A stretch of DNA of 53,388 nucleotides from Oscillospiraceae bacterium (GTDB taxonomy: Bacteria > Bacillota_A > Clostridia > Oscillospirales > CAG-272): NCBI GenBank assembly GCA_015064665.1, contig SVRU01000005.1, forward strand, positions 1 through 53,388, in the 5' to 3' direction. The translations under genes were made by a program, and so were the position numbers. Positions 41,567 through 49,863 of the stretch are shown piece by piece (positions within the stretch are counted from its first letter, which is position 1; each line of letters opens with the position of its first letter). Below the pieces are notes generated by a model. It searched no databases and was not told the DNA's origin. It saw only the letters and a program-made list of their open reading frames with translations.

Positions 41567-42445
41567 ATGTGGATTGCGGATAATTGGGAAGATTATAAAA
41601 TAATAGATTCTTCCGAGGGAGAAAAGCTTGAGATGTGGGGCAAATACAGCCTTATAAGGCCTGACCCGCAGGTAATATGGAAAACCGAAAAGAAAAATAT
41701 CCTTTGGAAAAAAGCAGATGCCAGTTATAAGCGGAGTCGCAGCGGCGGAGGAGCATGGAGCGAAAACAAGCTTCCTGAAACATGGAATATAAGATATCGC
41801 GACCTATGCTTTCAAATTAAGCCAATGGGTTTTAAGCATACAGGACTGTTTCCTGAGCAGGCGGCAAATTGGGATTGGTTTTCAGAGCTTATAAAAAACG
41901 CAAACAGGCCGATAAACGTACTCAATCTCTTTGCTTATACAGGGGGTGCTACCGTTGCTGCCGCAAGGGCGGGATCTTCGGTTTGTCACGTTGATGCATC
42001 TCGCGGAATGGTGGCGGCTGCAAAGGAAAACGCAAGACTTTCAGACCTTGAAAACGCTCCCATCAGATATATAGTTGACGATTGTAAAAAGTTTGTAGAA
42101 CGCGAGATAAGACGCGGCAGAAAGTATGATGCGATAATTATGGATCCGCCGTCATACGGTAGAGGTCCTACGGGTGAGGTTTGGAAAATAGAAGAAAGCA
42201 TTGATGATTTCGTTGCATTGACAACCGAAATCCTCTCTGATAATCCGCTATTCTTTTTACTTAATTCATATACCACAGGTCTGTCAGCGTCTACTATGAA
42301 ATATGTGACAGATTCCAGACTTTTTAAAAAATGGAGGGGCGTAAGCGAGGCTGATGAGCTTGGTTTGCCTGTTATGGAGAGCGGTCTTGTTCTTCCTTGC
42401 GGGTCTAGCGTAAGAGTGTCCTTTGAGCAGAAAGGGAATAAATAA
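41567..42445 (+). CDS. RlmI-like SAM-dependent methyltransferase
   Basis: A 292-residue Rossmann methyltransferase of the COG1092 (RlmI, Methyltrans_SAM) group, probably acting on rRNA. Seen: LNLFAYTGGATVAAARAGSSVCHVDASRGMVAAAKENA (motif I and after), IRYIVDDCKKFVEREIRRGRKYDAIIMDPPSYGRG (with the DPPS catalytic segment) and FFLLNSYTTGLSA. The PUA domain of E. coli RlmI is not present. The start is ATG at 41567, SD AGGAGA inside ruvC, so it is coupled to ruvC. The target base is unknown. Confidence 0.87.
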   Translation: MWIADNWEDYKIIDSSEGEKLEMWGKYSLIRPDPQVIWKTEKKNILWKKADASYKRSRSGGGAWSENKLPETWNIRYRDLCFQIKPMGFKHTGLFPEQAANWDWFSELIKNANRPINVLNLFAYTGGATVAAARAGSSVCHVDASRGMVAAAKENARLSDLENAPIRYIVDDCKKFVEREIRRGRKYDAIIMDPPSYGRGPTGEVWKIEESIDDFVALTTEILSDNPLFFLLNSYTTGLSASTMKYVTDSRLFKKWRGVSEADELGLPVMESGLVLPCGSSVRVSFEQKGNK

Positions 42446-42447
42446 AA

Positions 42448-43320
42448 GTGGAAAAACCTGTTATTAAAATTGAAAATCTCAGCTTTTCATATTTTGATGA
42501 TCAATCTTCGGAAAGAGAAAACGTAGCTCTTAAAAATATTTCTCTTGAAATAAAACGAGGCGAGTATATTGCGGTGCTTGGGCATAACGGATCGGGCAAA
42601 TCTACTCTCGCCAAGCTTTTAAACGTGATTTTAACGCCAACCGAAGGTAAGATTTTTATTGACGGAGTTGATATAACCTCTCCCGATTTTTCCGAAGAAC
42701 AGATTTTTGAAATAAGACACAAAATCGGAATGGTATTTCAGAATCCGGATAATCAGCTTGTTGCTACGGTTGTTGAGGAGGATGTTGCCTTTGGACCTGA
42801 AAATCTCGGTCTTCCGCGAGAGGAGCTTCGCAGAAGAGTTAAAACCGCGCTTTCTCTTGTCGGAATGACCGAATATGCTCGGCATGCGCCGCACAAGCTG
42901 TCCGGCGGACAAAAGCAAAGAGTTGCCATTGCCGGAATTATTGCGATGAAACCCGAGGTTATCGTTTTTGATGAATCAACGGCTATGCTCGATCCTTTGG
43001 GGCGTCAAAAGGTTGTTGAAATTATGGAAAAGCTCAACCGTGAAGAAAGGATAACCGTTATTAATATTACGCACCATATGAACGAGGCGGCACGTGCGGA
43101 TAGAGTGGTCGTTATCAACGACGGTGAAATTGCGATGGATGGAAGCGCAAAGGATGTGTTTACGAAGGTAGAAGCACTTCGGGAAATGGGCCTTGAAGCT
43201 CCGCAGGGGCGTGAGCTTATTCATGAGCTTTCAAGATGTGGATATTGCTTAAACTCCGATTCACTGACGGAAGAGGAGTGCACTGAGGCGCTTATAAAAT
43301 ATATCAAGGGAATAAAATGA
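42448..43320 (+). CDS. ecfA1: ECF transporter ATPase EcfA1
   Basis: A 290-residue ABC ATPase of the energy-coupling-factor module for vitamin or metal uptake. Seen: GHNGSGKSTL (Walker A), QNPDNQLVATVVEEDVAFGPENLGLP (Q-loop typical of EcfA), LSGGQKQR (signature), VIVFDESTAMLDP (Walker B) and ITHHMNEA (H-loop). It starts at GTG 42448, with AAAGGG eleven bases upstream. It pairs with EcfA2 and EcfT; the S subunit is not here. Confidence 0.96.
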   Translation: MEKPVIKIENLSFSYFDDQSSERENVALKNISLEIKRGEYIAVLGHNGSGKSTLAKLLNVILTPTEGKIFIDGVDITSPDFSEEQIFEIRHKIGMVFQNPDNQLVATVVEEDVAFGPENLGLPREELRRRVKTALSLVGMTEYARHAPHKLSGGQKQRVAIAGIIAMKPEVIVFDESTAMLDPLGRQKVVEIMEKLNREERITVINITHHMNEAARADRVVVINDGEIAMDGSAKDVFTKVEALREMGLEAPQGRELIHELSRCGYCLNSDSLTEEECTEALIKYIKGIK

Positions 43321-44180
43321 TGAATGTTCTTGAATTAAAAGGAGTTTCGTATATCTACAGCAAAGGCACTTCTTTTCAGAAAGTAGCTTTGGATAATATA
43401 GACGTAACGTTTGAAAAGGGAAAAATAACGGGTCTTATAGGTCACACCGGCTCGGGAAAATCCACTTTGGTTAACCTTCTTAACGGACTCAATAAGCCGA
43501 CAGACGGAAAGGTATTTCTTGACGGAAAGGATATATGGGAAAATCCTAAAGAAATAGGAAAGATAAGATACCGCGTAGGACTGGTTATGCAATATCCCGA
43601 ATATCAGCTTTTTGATGAAACTGTACGTCTTGATATCGGATATGCACCGAGAAATCTTGGTCTTTCGCAGGATGAAATCGACGTGCGCGTTTCCGAAGCA
43701 GCAAAATTTACGGGAATAGATGAAGAGATGCTTGACAAATCTCCGTTTGAGCTTTCGGGAGGTCAAAAGCGCCGTGCTGCGATAGCCGGTATAATTGCAA
43801 TGCAACCCGAGGTGCTTGTGCTTGACGAGCCGGCGGCGGGACTTGACCCGCGCGGCAGACGTGAGATACTCGGCGGACTTGTCCAATATGTAAATGAAAG
43901 AGACGCATCGATTATTTTAGTAAGTCATTCAATGGAGGATATGGCTTATTACTGTGACAACGTTGTCGTTATGAATAAAGGGCGGGTCTTTCGGTGCGGA
44001 ACCGTGGATGAAATTTTTTCTGATGCAGACTCACTTGCCGATATAGGACTTGACGTACCCGAGGTTGCTAAAATCGCATCAAAGCTTTGCAAAAACGGAA
44101 TAGATTTGAAAGGAAAACTTTATACGGTAGAAGGAGTTAAAGAGGCTATAATCAACTATATCGGGGGTGGAAGAACATGA
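43317..44180 (+). CDS. ecfA2: ECF transporter ATPase EcfA2
   Basis: A 287-residue ABC ATPase that dimerises with EcfA1. Seen: GHTGSGKSTLVNLLNGL, QYPEYQLFDETVRLDIGYAPRNLGLS, LSGGQKRRAAIA, VLVLDEPAAGLDPRGR and SHSMEDMAYYCD. It overlaps ecfA1 by 4 nt; a start three bases later (ATG 43320) is equally possible. Tight coupling with ecfT downstream. Confidence 0.96.
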   Translation: MMNVLELKGVSYIYSKGTSFQKVALDNIDVTFEKGKITGLIGHTGSGKSTLVNLLNGLNKPTDGKVFLDGKDIWENPKEIGKIRYRVGLVMQYPEYQLFDETVRLDIGYAPRNLGLSQDEIDVRVSEAAKFTGIDEEMLDKSPFELSGGQKRRAAIAGIIAMQPEVLVLDEPAAGLDPRGRREILGGLVQYVNERDASIILVSHSMEDMAYYCDNVVVMNKGRVFRCGTVDEIFSDADSLADIGLDVPEVAKIASKLCKNGIDLKGKLYTVEGVKEAIINYIGGGRT

Positions 44181-45037
44181 TTTCAGATATTACTCTCGGT
44201 CAGTTTTTTCCAGGCTTTTCATCACTTCATAAGCTTGATCCCAGAACGAAAATTATCCTTGCCATATTTTTTATAGTCGCGATTTTTCTTGTTAACAATC
44301 CACTGGGATTTGTTTTCGTTACGCTTTTGACTGTGGCTCTCGTTGCTATAAGCAGAATATCGTTTCGGGTCGTTATACGCGGAATTAAGCCGATAATATT
44401 CATTCTTATATTCACTTCGCTTATAAACTTATTTTTGACGGACGGAATCGGAGAACCTCTTTTGAAATTTTGGGTTTTTGAAATTTATGAAGAGGGAATT
44501 ATAAGAGCGTTGTTTATGTCATTGAGAGTAATCGTTCTCATAATCGGAACGAGTATGCTGCTTACGTACACGACATCTCCGATATCTTTGACAGACGGTA
44601 TAGAATCCTTGCTTAAGCCGCTGAAAAAAATTGGAGTACCCGTACACGTTTTCGCTATGATGATGACGATAGCGCTTCGCTTCATACCGACTCTCGTCGA
44701 AGAAACGGAGAAAATTATGAACGCCCAGAAATCGCGCGGTGCAGATTTTTCAAGCGGCGGTTTGATTAAACGGGCAAAGGCGCTTATTCCTATACTTGTT
44801 CCTCTTTTTGTGTCATCTTTTAAGAGGGCTGAGGAGCTTGCTGTTGCAATGGAATGCCGTTGCTATCGCGGTGACGTCAACAGAACGAAATACGTTGAGC
44901 TTAAATATAAGACTCGTGATTGCGTTTGGATTTCGCTTGCCGTTTTAAGCTTTGCAGCTATTATTGCCTTGCGTATTTTATCTTATAAATTTGAATTAAA
45001 CGGATTGATTTATCAAATACTGTTTTATAAAATTTAA
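44177..45037 (+). CDS. ecfT: ECF transporter transmembrane subunit EcfT
   Basis: A 286-residue membrane protein with about five or six helices that couples the ATPases to a substrate-binding S subunit. The cytoplasmic coupling-helix motifs are KSRGADFSSGG and AMECRCYRG, variants of the family Ala-Arg-Gly and CRCY motifs. It starts within the end of ecfA2. The S subunit must be encoded elsewhere, so substrate cannot be told. Length is normal. Confidence 0.94.
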   Translation: MISDITLGQFFPGFSSLHKLDPRTKIILAIFFIVAIFLVNNPLGFVFVTLLTVALVAISRISFRVVIRGIKPIIFILIFTSLINLFLTDGIGEPLLKFWVFEIYEEGIIRALFMSLRVIVLIIGTSMLLTYTTSPISLTDGIESLLKPLKKIGVPVHVFAMMMTIALRFIPTLVEETEKIMNAQKSRGADFSSGGLIKRAKALIPILVPLFVSSFKRAEELAVAMECRCYRGDVNRTKYVELKYKTRDCVWISLAVLSFAAIIALRILSYKFELNGLIYQILFYKI

Positions 45038-45039
45038 TT

Positions 45040-45783
45040 ATGAAGTATTTTGCAAAAATTAATTATCTTGGAACTGATTTTCACGGTTTTCAGGTGCAGC
45101 CTGGTTTGAGAACCGTTCAAGGCGAGCTTTGCTCGGCTCTTGCCGAAACATTTTCCGCGCCCGTCAAAGTCACGGGATGCAGCCGTACCGATGCCGGTGT
45201 TCACGCCAACGAGTTTTGTGTAAAGATAGAGTGCGATACTGCTACCGTTCCTGCTGATAAGCTTTCAATTGCGGCTTCGCGCTTTTTGCCAAACGATATC
45301 TCGCTTTTTTATGCGGAGATATGTGGGGACGATTTTCATCCGCGTTACGATGCGGTATCAAAGGAATATCTTTACAGAATTATAAACCGTCGAGTATACG
45401 ATCCTTTTGAATACGGCAGAGCATGGTTTTATCCGCGTGAGATAACCGAGGCGCATATTGAAAGAATGAGAGAAGCCGCAAGGTATATAATTGGAAAAAA
45501 GGATTTTTCTTCATTTATGTCTGAGGGGTCGTGTGCGGAAGATACTGTCAGAGAGGTGTTTTATCTCGACATAAAGAAAAACGGCGATTTAATTGAAGTG
45601 AAAATATGTGCTGACGGATTTTTATACAATATGGTCAGAATTATCGTCGGAACCTTGATTGAAACGGCTCATGGCAGATTTAGTCCGGAAGATTTGAAAA
45701 TAATCATTGAGTCAAAGGATAGAACTCGCGCAGGAATGACAGCTCCGCCGGAGGGACTTTATCTAAATAAGGTGAATTACTGA
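45040..45783 (+). CDS. truA: tRNA pseudouridine synthase A
   Basis: A 247-residue enzyme that makes pseudouridine at positions 38-40 of tRNA anticodon arms. Seen: AKINYLGTDFHGFQVQPGLRTVQGEL, CSRTDAGVHANEF with the catalytic Asp, FHPRYDAVSKEYLYRI, GKKDFSSFMSEG and FLYNMVRIIVGTLIE. Length is normal. It follows ecfT by 2 nt, the usual Firmicutes order, with no clear SD, so it depends on coupling to ecfT. Confidence 0.96.
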   Translation: MKYFAKINYLGTDFHGFQVQPGLRTVQGELCSALAETFSAPVKVTGCSRTDAGVHANEFCVKIECDTATVPADKLSIAASRFLPNDISLFYAEICGDDFHPRYDAVSKEYLYRIINRRVYDPFEYGRAWFYPREITEAHIERMREAARYIIGKKDFSSFMSEGSCAEDTVREVFYLDIKKNGDLIEVKICADGFLYNMVRIIVGTLIETAHGRFSPEDLKIIIESKDRTRAGMTAPPEGLYLNKVNY

Positions 45784-45819
45784 TTGCCAATTTTGCAATA
45801 AAAATGCAGAATATCAAAA

Positions 45820-45860
45820 AATCCCGCAGGGCAAGATTTTAAAAAAAGCTTTGCGGGGTT
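45820..45860 (+). terminator. Terminator after truA, overlapping the next ribosome binding site
   Basis: AATCCCGCAGGGC (45820-45832) pairs with GCTTTGCGGGGTT (45848-45860) through G-C, A-T and G-U pairs. GTTTT follows and then the ATG of the PBP gene at 45866. The 3' arm contains the only purine-rich SD candidate (GCGGGG) of that gene. Confidence 0.8.
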
Positions 45861-45865
45861 GTTTT

Positions 45866-48256
45866 ATGAAAAAGAAGAGTCGTTTTGCCGTTATAATTTC
45901 GTCTGTGTTGATATTTATGTGTCTTGCGATAATCTTGTCTTTTGCGGGCATATATGCTTTCGTCAAAAAAAACGTAGATTATTCGGCTGACGATGCCATG
46001 TTTGCCGCGGCACAGGGGCACGGTTCAACAAAATTTTTTTATGATGCGAGCGGCGGTTGTGGAGAATACGTACCGAAAGAGCTATGTATATATAAAGGCT
46101 CAAATCTAAAAAAACAGTGGGTTTCCTACGGTGAAGTAGGAAAAAATATTAAGGATGCATTCGTTTCTGCAGAGGACAGAGATTTTTTTGTTCATAACGG
46201 AGTCGACGTTAAACGCACGGCGTATGCAATCCTCAACTATTTTCTCCGTGTCAGAGATAAATTCGGCGGCTCAACCATAACTCAACAGGTTATTAAGAAT
46301 ATAAGCGGGGATAATAAGCAAACGATTACGCGCAAACTTACCGAAATTTTCAGAGCAATACATCTTGAAGACGTTCACACGAAGGAAGAAATTTTTGAGG
46401 TCTATATGAATATCGTCCCAATGGGCGACGGAATTCTTGGCGTTGGAATGGCTTCGGATTATTATTTCGGAAAATCTTCGAGCGAACTGTCATATGCAGA
46501 GGCGGCAACTCTTGTCGGAATAACAAATGCACCTACGCGGTATAATCCGAGAAGAAACCCCGATAAATGCGTTAAAAAGCGTAACGTGGTCCTCTATGCT
46601 ATGTTAGAGTGCGGTGTAATAGATGAGGCAGAGTATGAGAATGCGATAAATACGGAATTGAATATCGTAGATTATCAATACGAGGACGAGTCGGTTGACT
46701 CATGGTTTCTTGAAACGGTGTGCGACGACGTTGTTCGTGACATGTCAAAGAAAAAAAGAATAACCGAGGGTGCTGCAAGAATTCTTATTGCTAACGGCGG
46801 ACTCTCGGTATATACGACGGTTAATCCCGATATTCAAAATCTTCTTGAGGAGTATTTTGAAAGAGAAGAGAATTTTCCCGATACTATATCCTTCGGCTTG
46901 AATTATTCTATGGTGGTTGCTGATTCAAAAAATGGAAATTTACTTGGTATCGTTGGCGCTGTTGGCAAAAAAACGGGGAACAGGCTGTTAAATCAAGCAA
47001 CCGTTCCTCATACTCCGGGTTCGGCGTTAAAGCCGATTGCTTTGTATGCGCCGCTCATAAATGAAAAAAGAATAAACTGGGCAACCGTTTTTGATGACGT
47101 TCCCGTTTATTTCAATAAAAATTCAAATGGGCAGTATATAGCATACCCTAAAAACTATCCCGATATTTACGACGGTTTAACGACGGTAGCCGATGCGATA
47201 AGATTATCAAAAAACACGGTTGCGGTCAGACTGTACGAGATGCTTGGTAAGGAAAAAATATTTAATTTCCTAAAAGAAGCGTTTGAGCTGGATTTAACAG
47301 AAAAAGAACAAACTAAATCGGGCGGAATTTTAACCGATAAGGCGCTTGCGCCGTTAGCGCTCGGGCAGTTAACTCACGGTATGTCTTTGAGGGAATTGAC
47401 GGGAGCTTATACAGCTTTTTCAAATGACGGGAATTTGTCTTTTTCGCGAAGCTACGTCAAGGTGCTTGACAGCTCGGGAAATACCGTGATTGATAACCAA
47501 ATAAGGCAAAAACGAATATTTTCAAGAGAATGCGCTCAGATAATGACTAAATTGCTTATGCAGGTTACGGATAGCGGAACGGCAAAGACCGTAACGCTCG
47601 ATGAAATCGTAGACACGGCCGGAAAAACGGGGACGTCAGGGAACGATAAAGACCGTCTGTTTGTTGGCTATACACCTTATTATACGGCGGGAATATGGTG
47701 CGGATACGGCACAGGTTCGAAAAGCATAGGGAAGCAAAGCATAAGTCATCTTGAAATTTGGGATGACGTTATGAAGCAGATTCATGAATTAAAGCTTGAA
47801 AAACAGGATTATATCGAGTCTTTTTCCGATGACGAGCTGATTTATTTGCCGTATTGCAAGGATTCGGGATCGAAATTTTCCGAAAACTGTCTTTTTGACC
47901 CGCGCGCTTCAAGGCTTGAATACGGATACTTCGGTTATGACAACAGACCTATAAATTTATGTGAAAGACATGTATTGTGTTATTATGATGAAGTTACAGG
48001 AGCAATCGCACACGAGGGATGCCCGACGGAAAACCTTAAGCAGATTGCATTGCTTGATGTTTCCGACCGAACATTTCCGACAGAGGTATTTGTAACGGAT
48101 GCCGAGTTCGTATGGCGAACGGTTTTACACGGTACGAAATTTGGTGACTCATTTGACGTTCCGTTTTTTATATATTCAGTTGAAGAAGGAGAATTTGTCG
48201 GACGAAGCAGAAAGAAAAAACAGTTTAACTCGTACTGCTATCTGCACGGCAACTAA
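45866..48256 (+). CDS. Class A penicillin-binding protein (PBP1A type)
   Basis: A 796-residue bifunctional murein synthase anchored by an N-terminal helix (about 8-33) with the rest outside. The glycosyltransferase domain GT51 shows SAEDRDFFVHNGVD (catalytic Glu 103) and GGSTITQQVIKN. The transpeptidase domain shows PGSALKP (S386, K389), SKN and KTGTSG. The end has several cysteines (YCKDSG, CLFDP, CERHVLCYY, HEGCPT), unusual for the family. The start is ATG at 45866; the reading frame upstream lies in the terminator. It follows truA. Confidence 0.95.
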   Translation: MKKKSRFAVIISSVLIFMCLAIILSFAGIYAFVKKNVDYSADDAMFAAAQGHGSTKFFYDASGGCGEYVPKELCIYKGSNLKKQWVSYGEVGKNIKDAFVSAEDRDFFVHNGVDVKRTAYAILNYFLRVRDKFGGSTITQQVIKNISGDNKQTITRKLTEIFRAIHLEDVHTKEEIFEVYMNIVPMGDGILGVGMASDYYFGKSSSELSYAEAATLVGITNAPTRYNPRRNPDKCVKKRNVVLYAMLECGVIDEAEYENAINTELNIVDYQYEDESVDSWFLETVCDDVVRDMSKKKRITEGAARILIANGGLSVYTTVNPDIQNLLEEYFEREENFPDTISFGLNYSMVVADSKNGNLLGIVGAVGKKTGNRLLNQATVPHTPGSALKPIALYAPLINEKRINWATVFDDVPVYFNKNSNGQYIAYPKNYPDIYDGLTTVADAIRLSKNTVAVRLYEMLGKEKIFNFLKEAFELDLTEKEQTKSGGILTDKALAPLALGQLTHGMSLRELTGAYTAFSNDGNLSFSRSYVKVLDSSGNTVIDNQIRQKRIFSRECAQIMTKLLMQVTDSGTAKTVTLDEIVDTAGKTGTSGNDKDRLFVGYTPYYTAGIWCGYGTGSKSIGKQSISHLEIWDDVMKQIHELKLEKQDYIESFSDDELIYLPYCKDSGSKFSENCLFDPRASRLEYGYFGYDNRPINLCERHVLCYYDEVTGAIAHEGCPTENLKQIALLDVSDRTFPTEVFVTDAEFVWRTVLHGTKFGDSFDVPFFIYSVEEGEFVGRSRKKKQFNSYCYLHGN

Positions 48257-48262
48257 TTAGAT

Positions 48263-48772
48263 ATGATTGAATACAGTTTGATATATTCGGACAGACGAAC
48301 GCTTTCATTATCGGTCAAGGATGGAAAAGTGATTGTGAGGGCGCCGCGAAAAACACCTCGTTCAATCGTTGATTCCTTTGTGAAAAAACACGTTGCATGG
48401 ATTTTCAGAACTCTTGAAAAAGAAGAAAAAAGAAACGAGATTTTTAATGGCTTAACCAATGAAAGAATACTCGAACTAAAGGCTGTTGCAAAAAGCAAAT
48501 TAGCTCAAAAGACAGAATATTATTCGAATATAATGGGTATAAAATATGGCAGAATAACTATTACAAGCGCTAAAACAAGATTTGGTTCTTGTTCGTCCAA
48601 GGGGAATATTTCATATTCTTACAGATTGATGCTATATCCGGAAGAGGCTCAGGATTACGTTGTCGTTCATGAGCTTGCGCACGTGCTTGAAATGAATCAT
48701 TCAAAGAGATTCTATCAAATAATCGAAAAGGTTTTACCCGACTATAAACAGAGAATACGGATGCTTAAATGA
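48263..48772 (+). CDS. YgjP-type zinc metallopeptidase (DUF45)
   Basis: A 169-residue protein of the YgjP/WLM family. The zinc site is HELAHVLEMNHSKRFY, an HExxH motif followed by a third His. Other family features are KTRFGSCSSKGNISYSYRLMLYP and the start YSLIYSDRRTLSLSVKDGKVIVRAP. The family is thought to be proteases, some beside type I restriction systems, but this one stands after a PBP gene with 6 nt between. Substrate unknown. Its stop lies in a shared hairpin with the convergent NUDIX gene. Confidence 0.9.
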   Translation: MIEYSLIYSDRRTLSLSVKDGKVIVRAPRKTPRSIVDSFVKKHVAWIFRTLEKEEKRNEIFNGLTNERILELKAVAKSKLAQKTEYYSNIMGIKYGRITITSAKTRFGSCSSKGNISYSYRLMLYPEEAQDYVVVHELAHVLEMNHSKRFYQIIEKVLPDYKQRIRMLK

Positions 48773-48784
48773 GCATCCGTATTC
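48753..48784. terminator. Shared terminator of the metallopeptidase and NUDIX genes
   Basis: A perfect 13-bp stem, GAATACGGATGCT/AGCATCCGTATTC, with a 6-nt loop containing the end of the metallopeptidase gene. It overlaps the last codons of that gene and abuts the stop of the convergent NUDIX gene, serving both strands. Confidence 0.88.
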
Positions 48785-48785
48785 T

Positions 48786-49247
48786 TTATCTGTATTCTGT
48801 TTTATGTGAATTAAGGGTGTCGCCTATGTATTCAAGCCGAAGAGAAAAGAATCTATCTTCTTCAGCGAGAAGCTTGAAAAATATTTTATCGCCTTCCCAA
48901 ATCGGAAGCTCGGAAATTTTATTTTTATCCACCCATAAAAGCTCTCCCTCGCAGCAATCTTCGGTAAGTGTTCCGGAAAATTTGTCGCAGGTAAAAAGGT
49001 GCATATATTCCGTTCCGTAAATATCCGAAACGAAGGTTATTATTCCTCGGTAAAAAAGCGACTCGGCTATAAGACCTGTTTCCTCAAATATTTCGCGCCG
49101 TGCGCAGTCGTACGGAGTTTCTCCGTTTTCAAGCTTTCCACCTATGCCTATCCATTTATCATGATTTTCGTCGTTTATTTTTTTAGTGCGGTGCATCATA
49201 AGATAAGCACCGTTTTTTTCTATATAGCAAAGGGTAGTGTTTTTCAT
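48786..49247 (-). CDS. NUDIX hydrolase, MutT-like
   Basis: A 153-residue NUDIX pyrophosphatase, probably cleaning oxidised nucleotides such as 8-oxo-dGTP, though the substrate is not proven. The NUDIX box is complete: GKLENGETPYDCARREIFEETGL. The N-terminal MMHRTKKINDENHDKWIGIGG resembles MutT and YtkD. The start is ATG at 49247, six bases after AGGTG; a GTG at 49256 is in frame but lies in the SD. Convergent with the metallopeptidase gene. Confidence 0.93.
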   Translation of the reverse strand: MKNTTLCYIEKNGAYLMMHRTKKINDENHDKWIGIGGKLENGETPYDCARREIFEETGLIAESLFYRGIITFVSDIYGTEYMHLFTCDKFSGTLTEDCCEGELLWVDKNKISELPIWEGDKIFFKLLAEEDRFFSLRLEYIGDTLNSHKTEYR

Positions 49248-49336
49248 ATTATTCACCTCGCTTTAATTTTATCACGAAAAGGTATTTTAATCAACAGTAA
49301 ATTTTATTAATTTTTCGTAAATATATAATTTATTTG

Positions 49337-49365
49337 TTGACATGCAAAGGAGAAAGTGATAAAAT
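49337..49365 (+). promoter_or_regulatory. Promoter of the marR-ABC exporter operon
   Basis: TTGACA (49337-49342), a 17-bp spacer and TAAAAT (49360-49365), followed directly by a palindrome that should be the regulator's operator. Confidence 0.88.
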
Positions 49366-49396
49366 ACTTAAGTACTTAATTGTTAATTGCTTAAAT
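49366..49396 (+). promoter_or_regulatory. MarR-type operator
   Basis: The perfect palindrome TTAAGTACTTAA (49368-49379) starts three bases after the -10 element and is followed by a related TTAATTGCTTAAA-like repeat to about 49396. It is well placed for self-repression by the MarR protein encoded next. Confidence 0.7.
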
Positions 49397-49418
49397 AATT
49401 TATGAGGAAGGATATGAT

Positions 49419-49859
49419 ATGGACACCGTTAAAGTATCTCGCGCGGTTAATCTGCTGATACATATAAATCGTGCGCATAAAAAAATGCTTGATTCCGGAG
49501 TGTGCTCAAGGATTGGATTTCACCGAACGCAGCATATAATTCTTATGCACCTTGCACGCCATAATTCTTTACCGTCACAGAAGGAGCTTGCTGAGCATCT
49601 CGGCGTTACGGCAGCGGCTGTTACGGGCGCTTTGAAGAAGCTCGAATGCGACGGATATATTGAGCGAAAGATGGGCGGAGATAACCGATACAATGAAATT
49701 TCAATTACCGACGTCGGACGCCAAGTCGTTGAAGAAAGTAAATTAATGTTTCAAAAAATGGATCAAAGCTTATTTATCGGTTTTACGGATGATGAGATTT
49801 CTTCTTTAATTGAATATCTTGAAAGAGTAGAAAATAATTTAAGTTCGGAGGTTGAATGA
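49419..49859 (+). CDS. MarR-family transcriptional regulator
   Basis: A 146-residue winged-helix regulator. The DNA-binding part is LPSQKELAEHLGVTAAAVTGALKKLECDGYIERKMGGDNRYNEISIT, with the recognition helix AAAVTGALKKL and a beta-wing. Helices at both ends form the dimer. It is first in an operon with two ABC exporter genes and probably represses them until a drug or metabolite binds, acting on the palindrome between promoter and start. SD GAGGAAGGA precedes the ATG. Confidence 0.93.
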   Translation: MDTVKVSRAVNLLIHINRAHKKMLDSGVCSRIGFHRTQHIILMHLARHNSLPSQKELAEHLGVTAAAVTGALKKLECDGYIERKMGGDNRYNEISITDVGRQVVEESKLMFQKMDQSLFIGFTDDEISSLIEYLERVENNLSSEVE

Positions 49860-49863
49860 AAAT

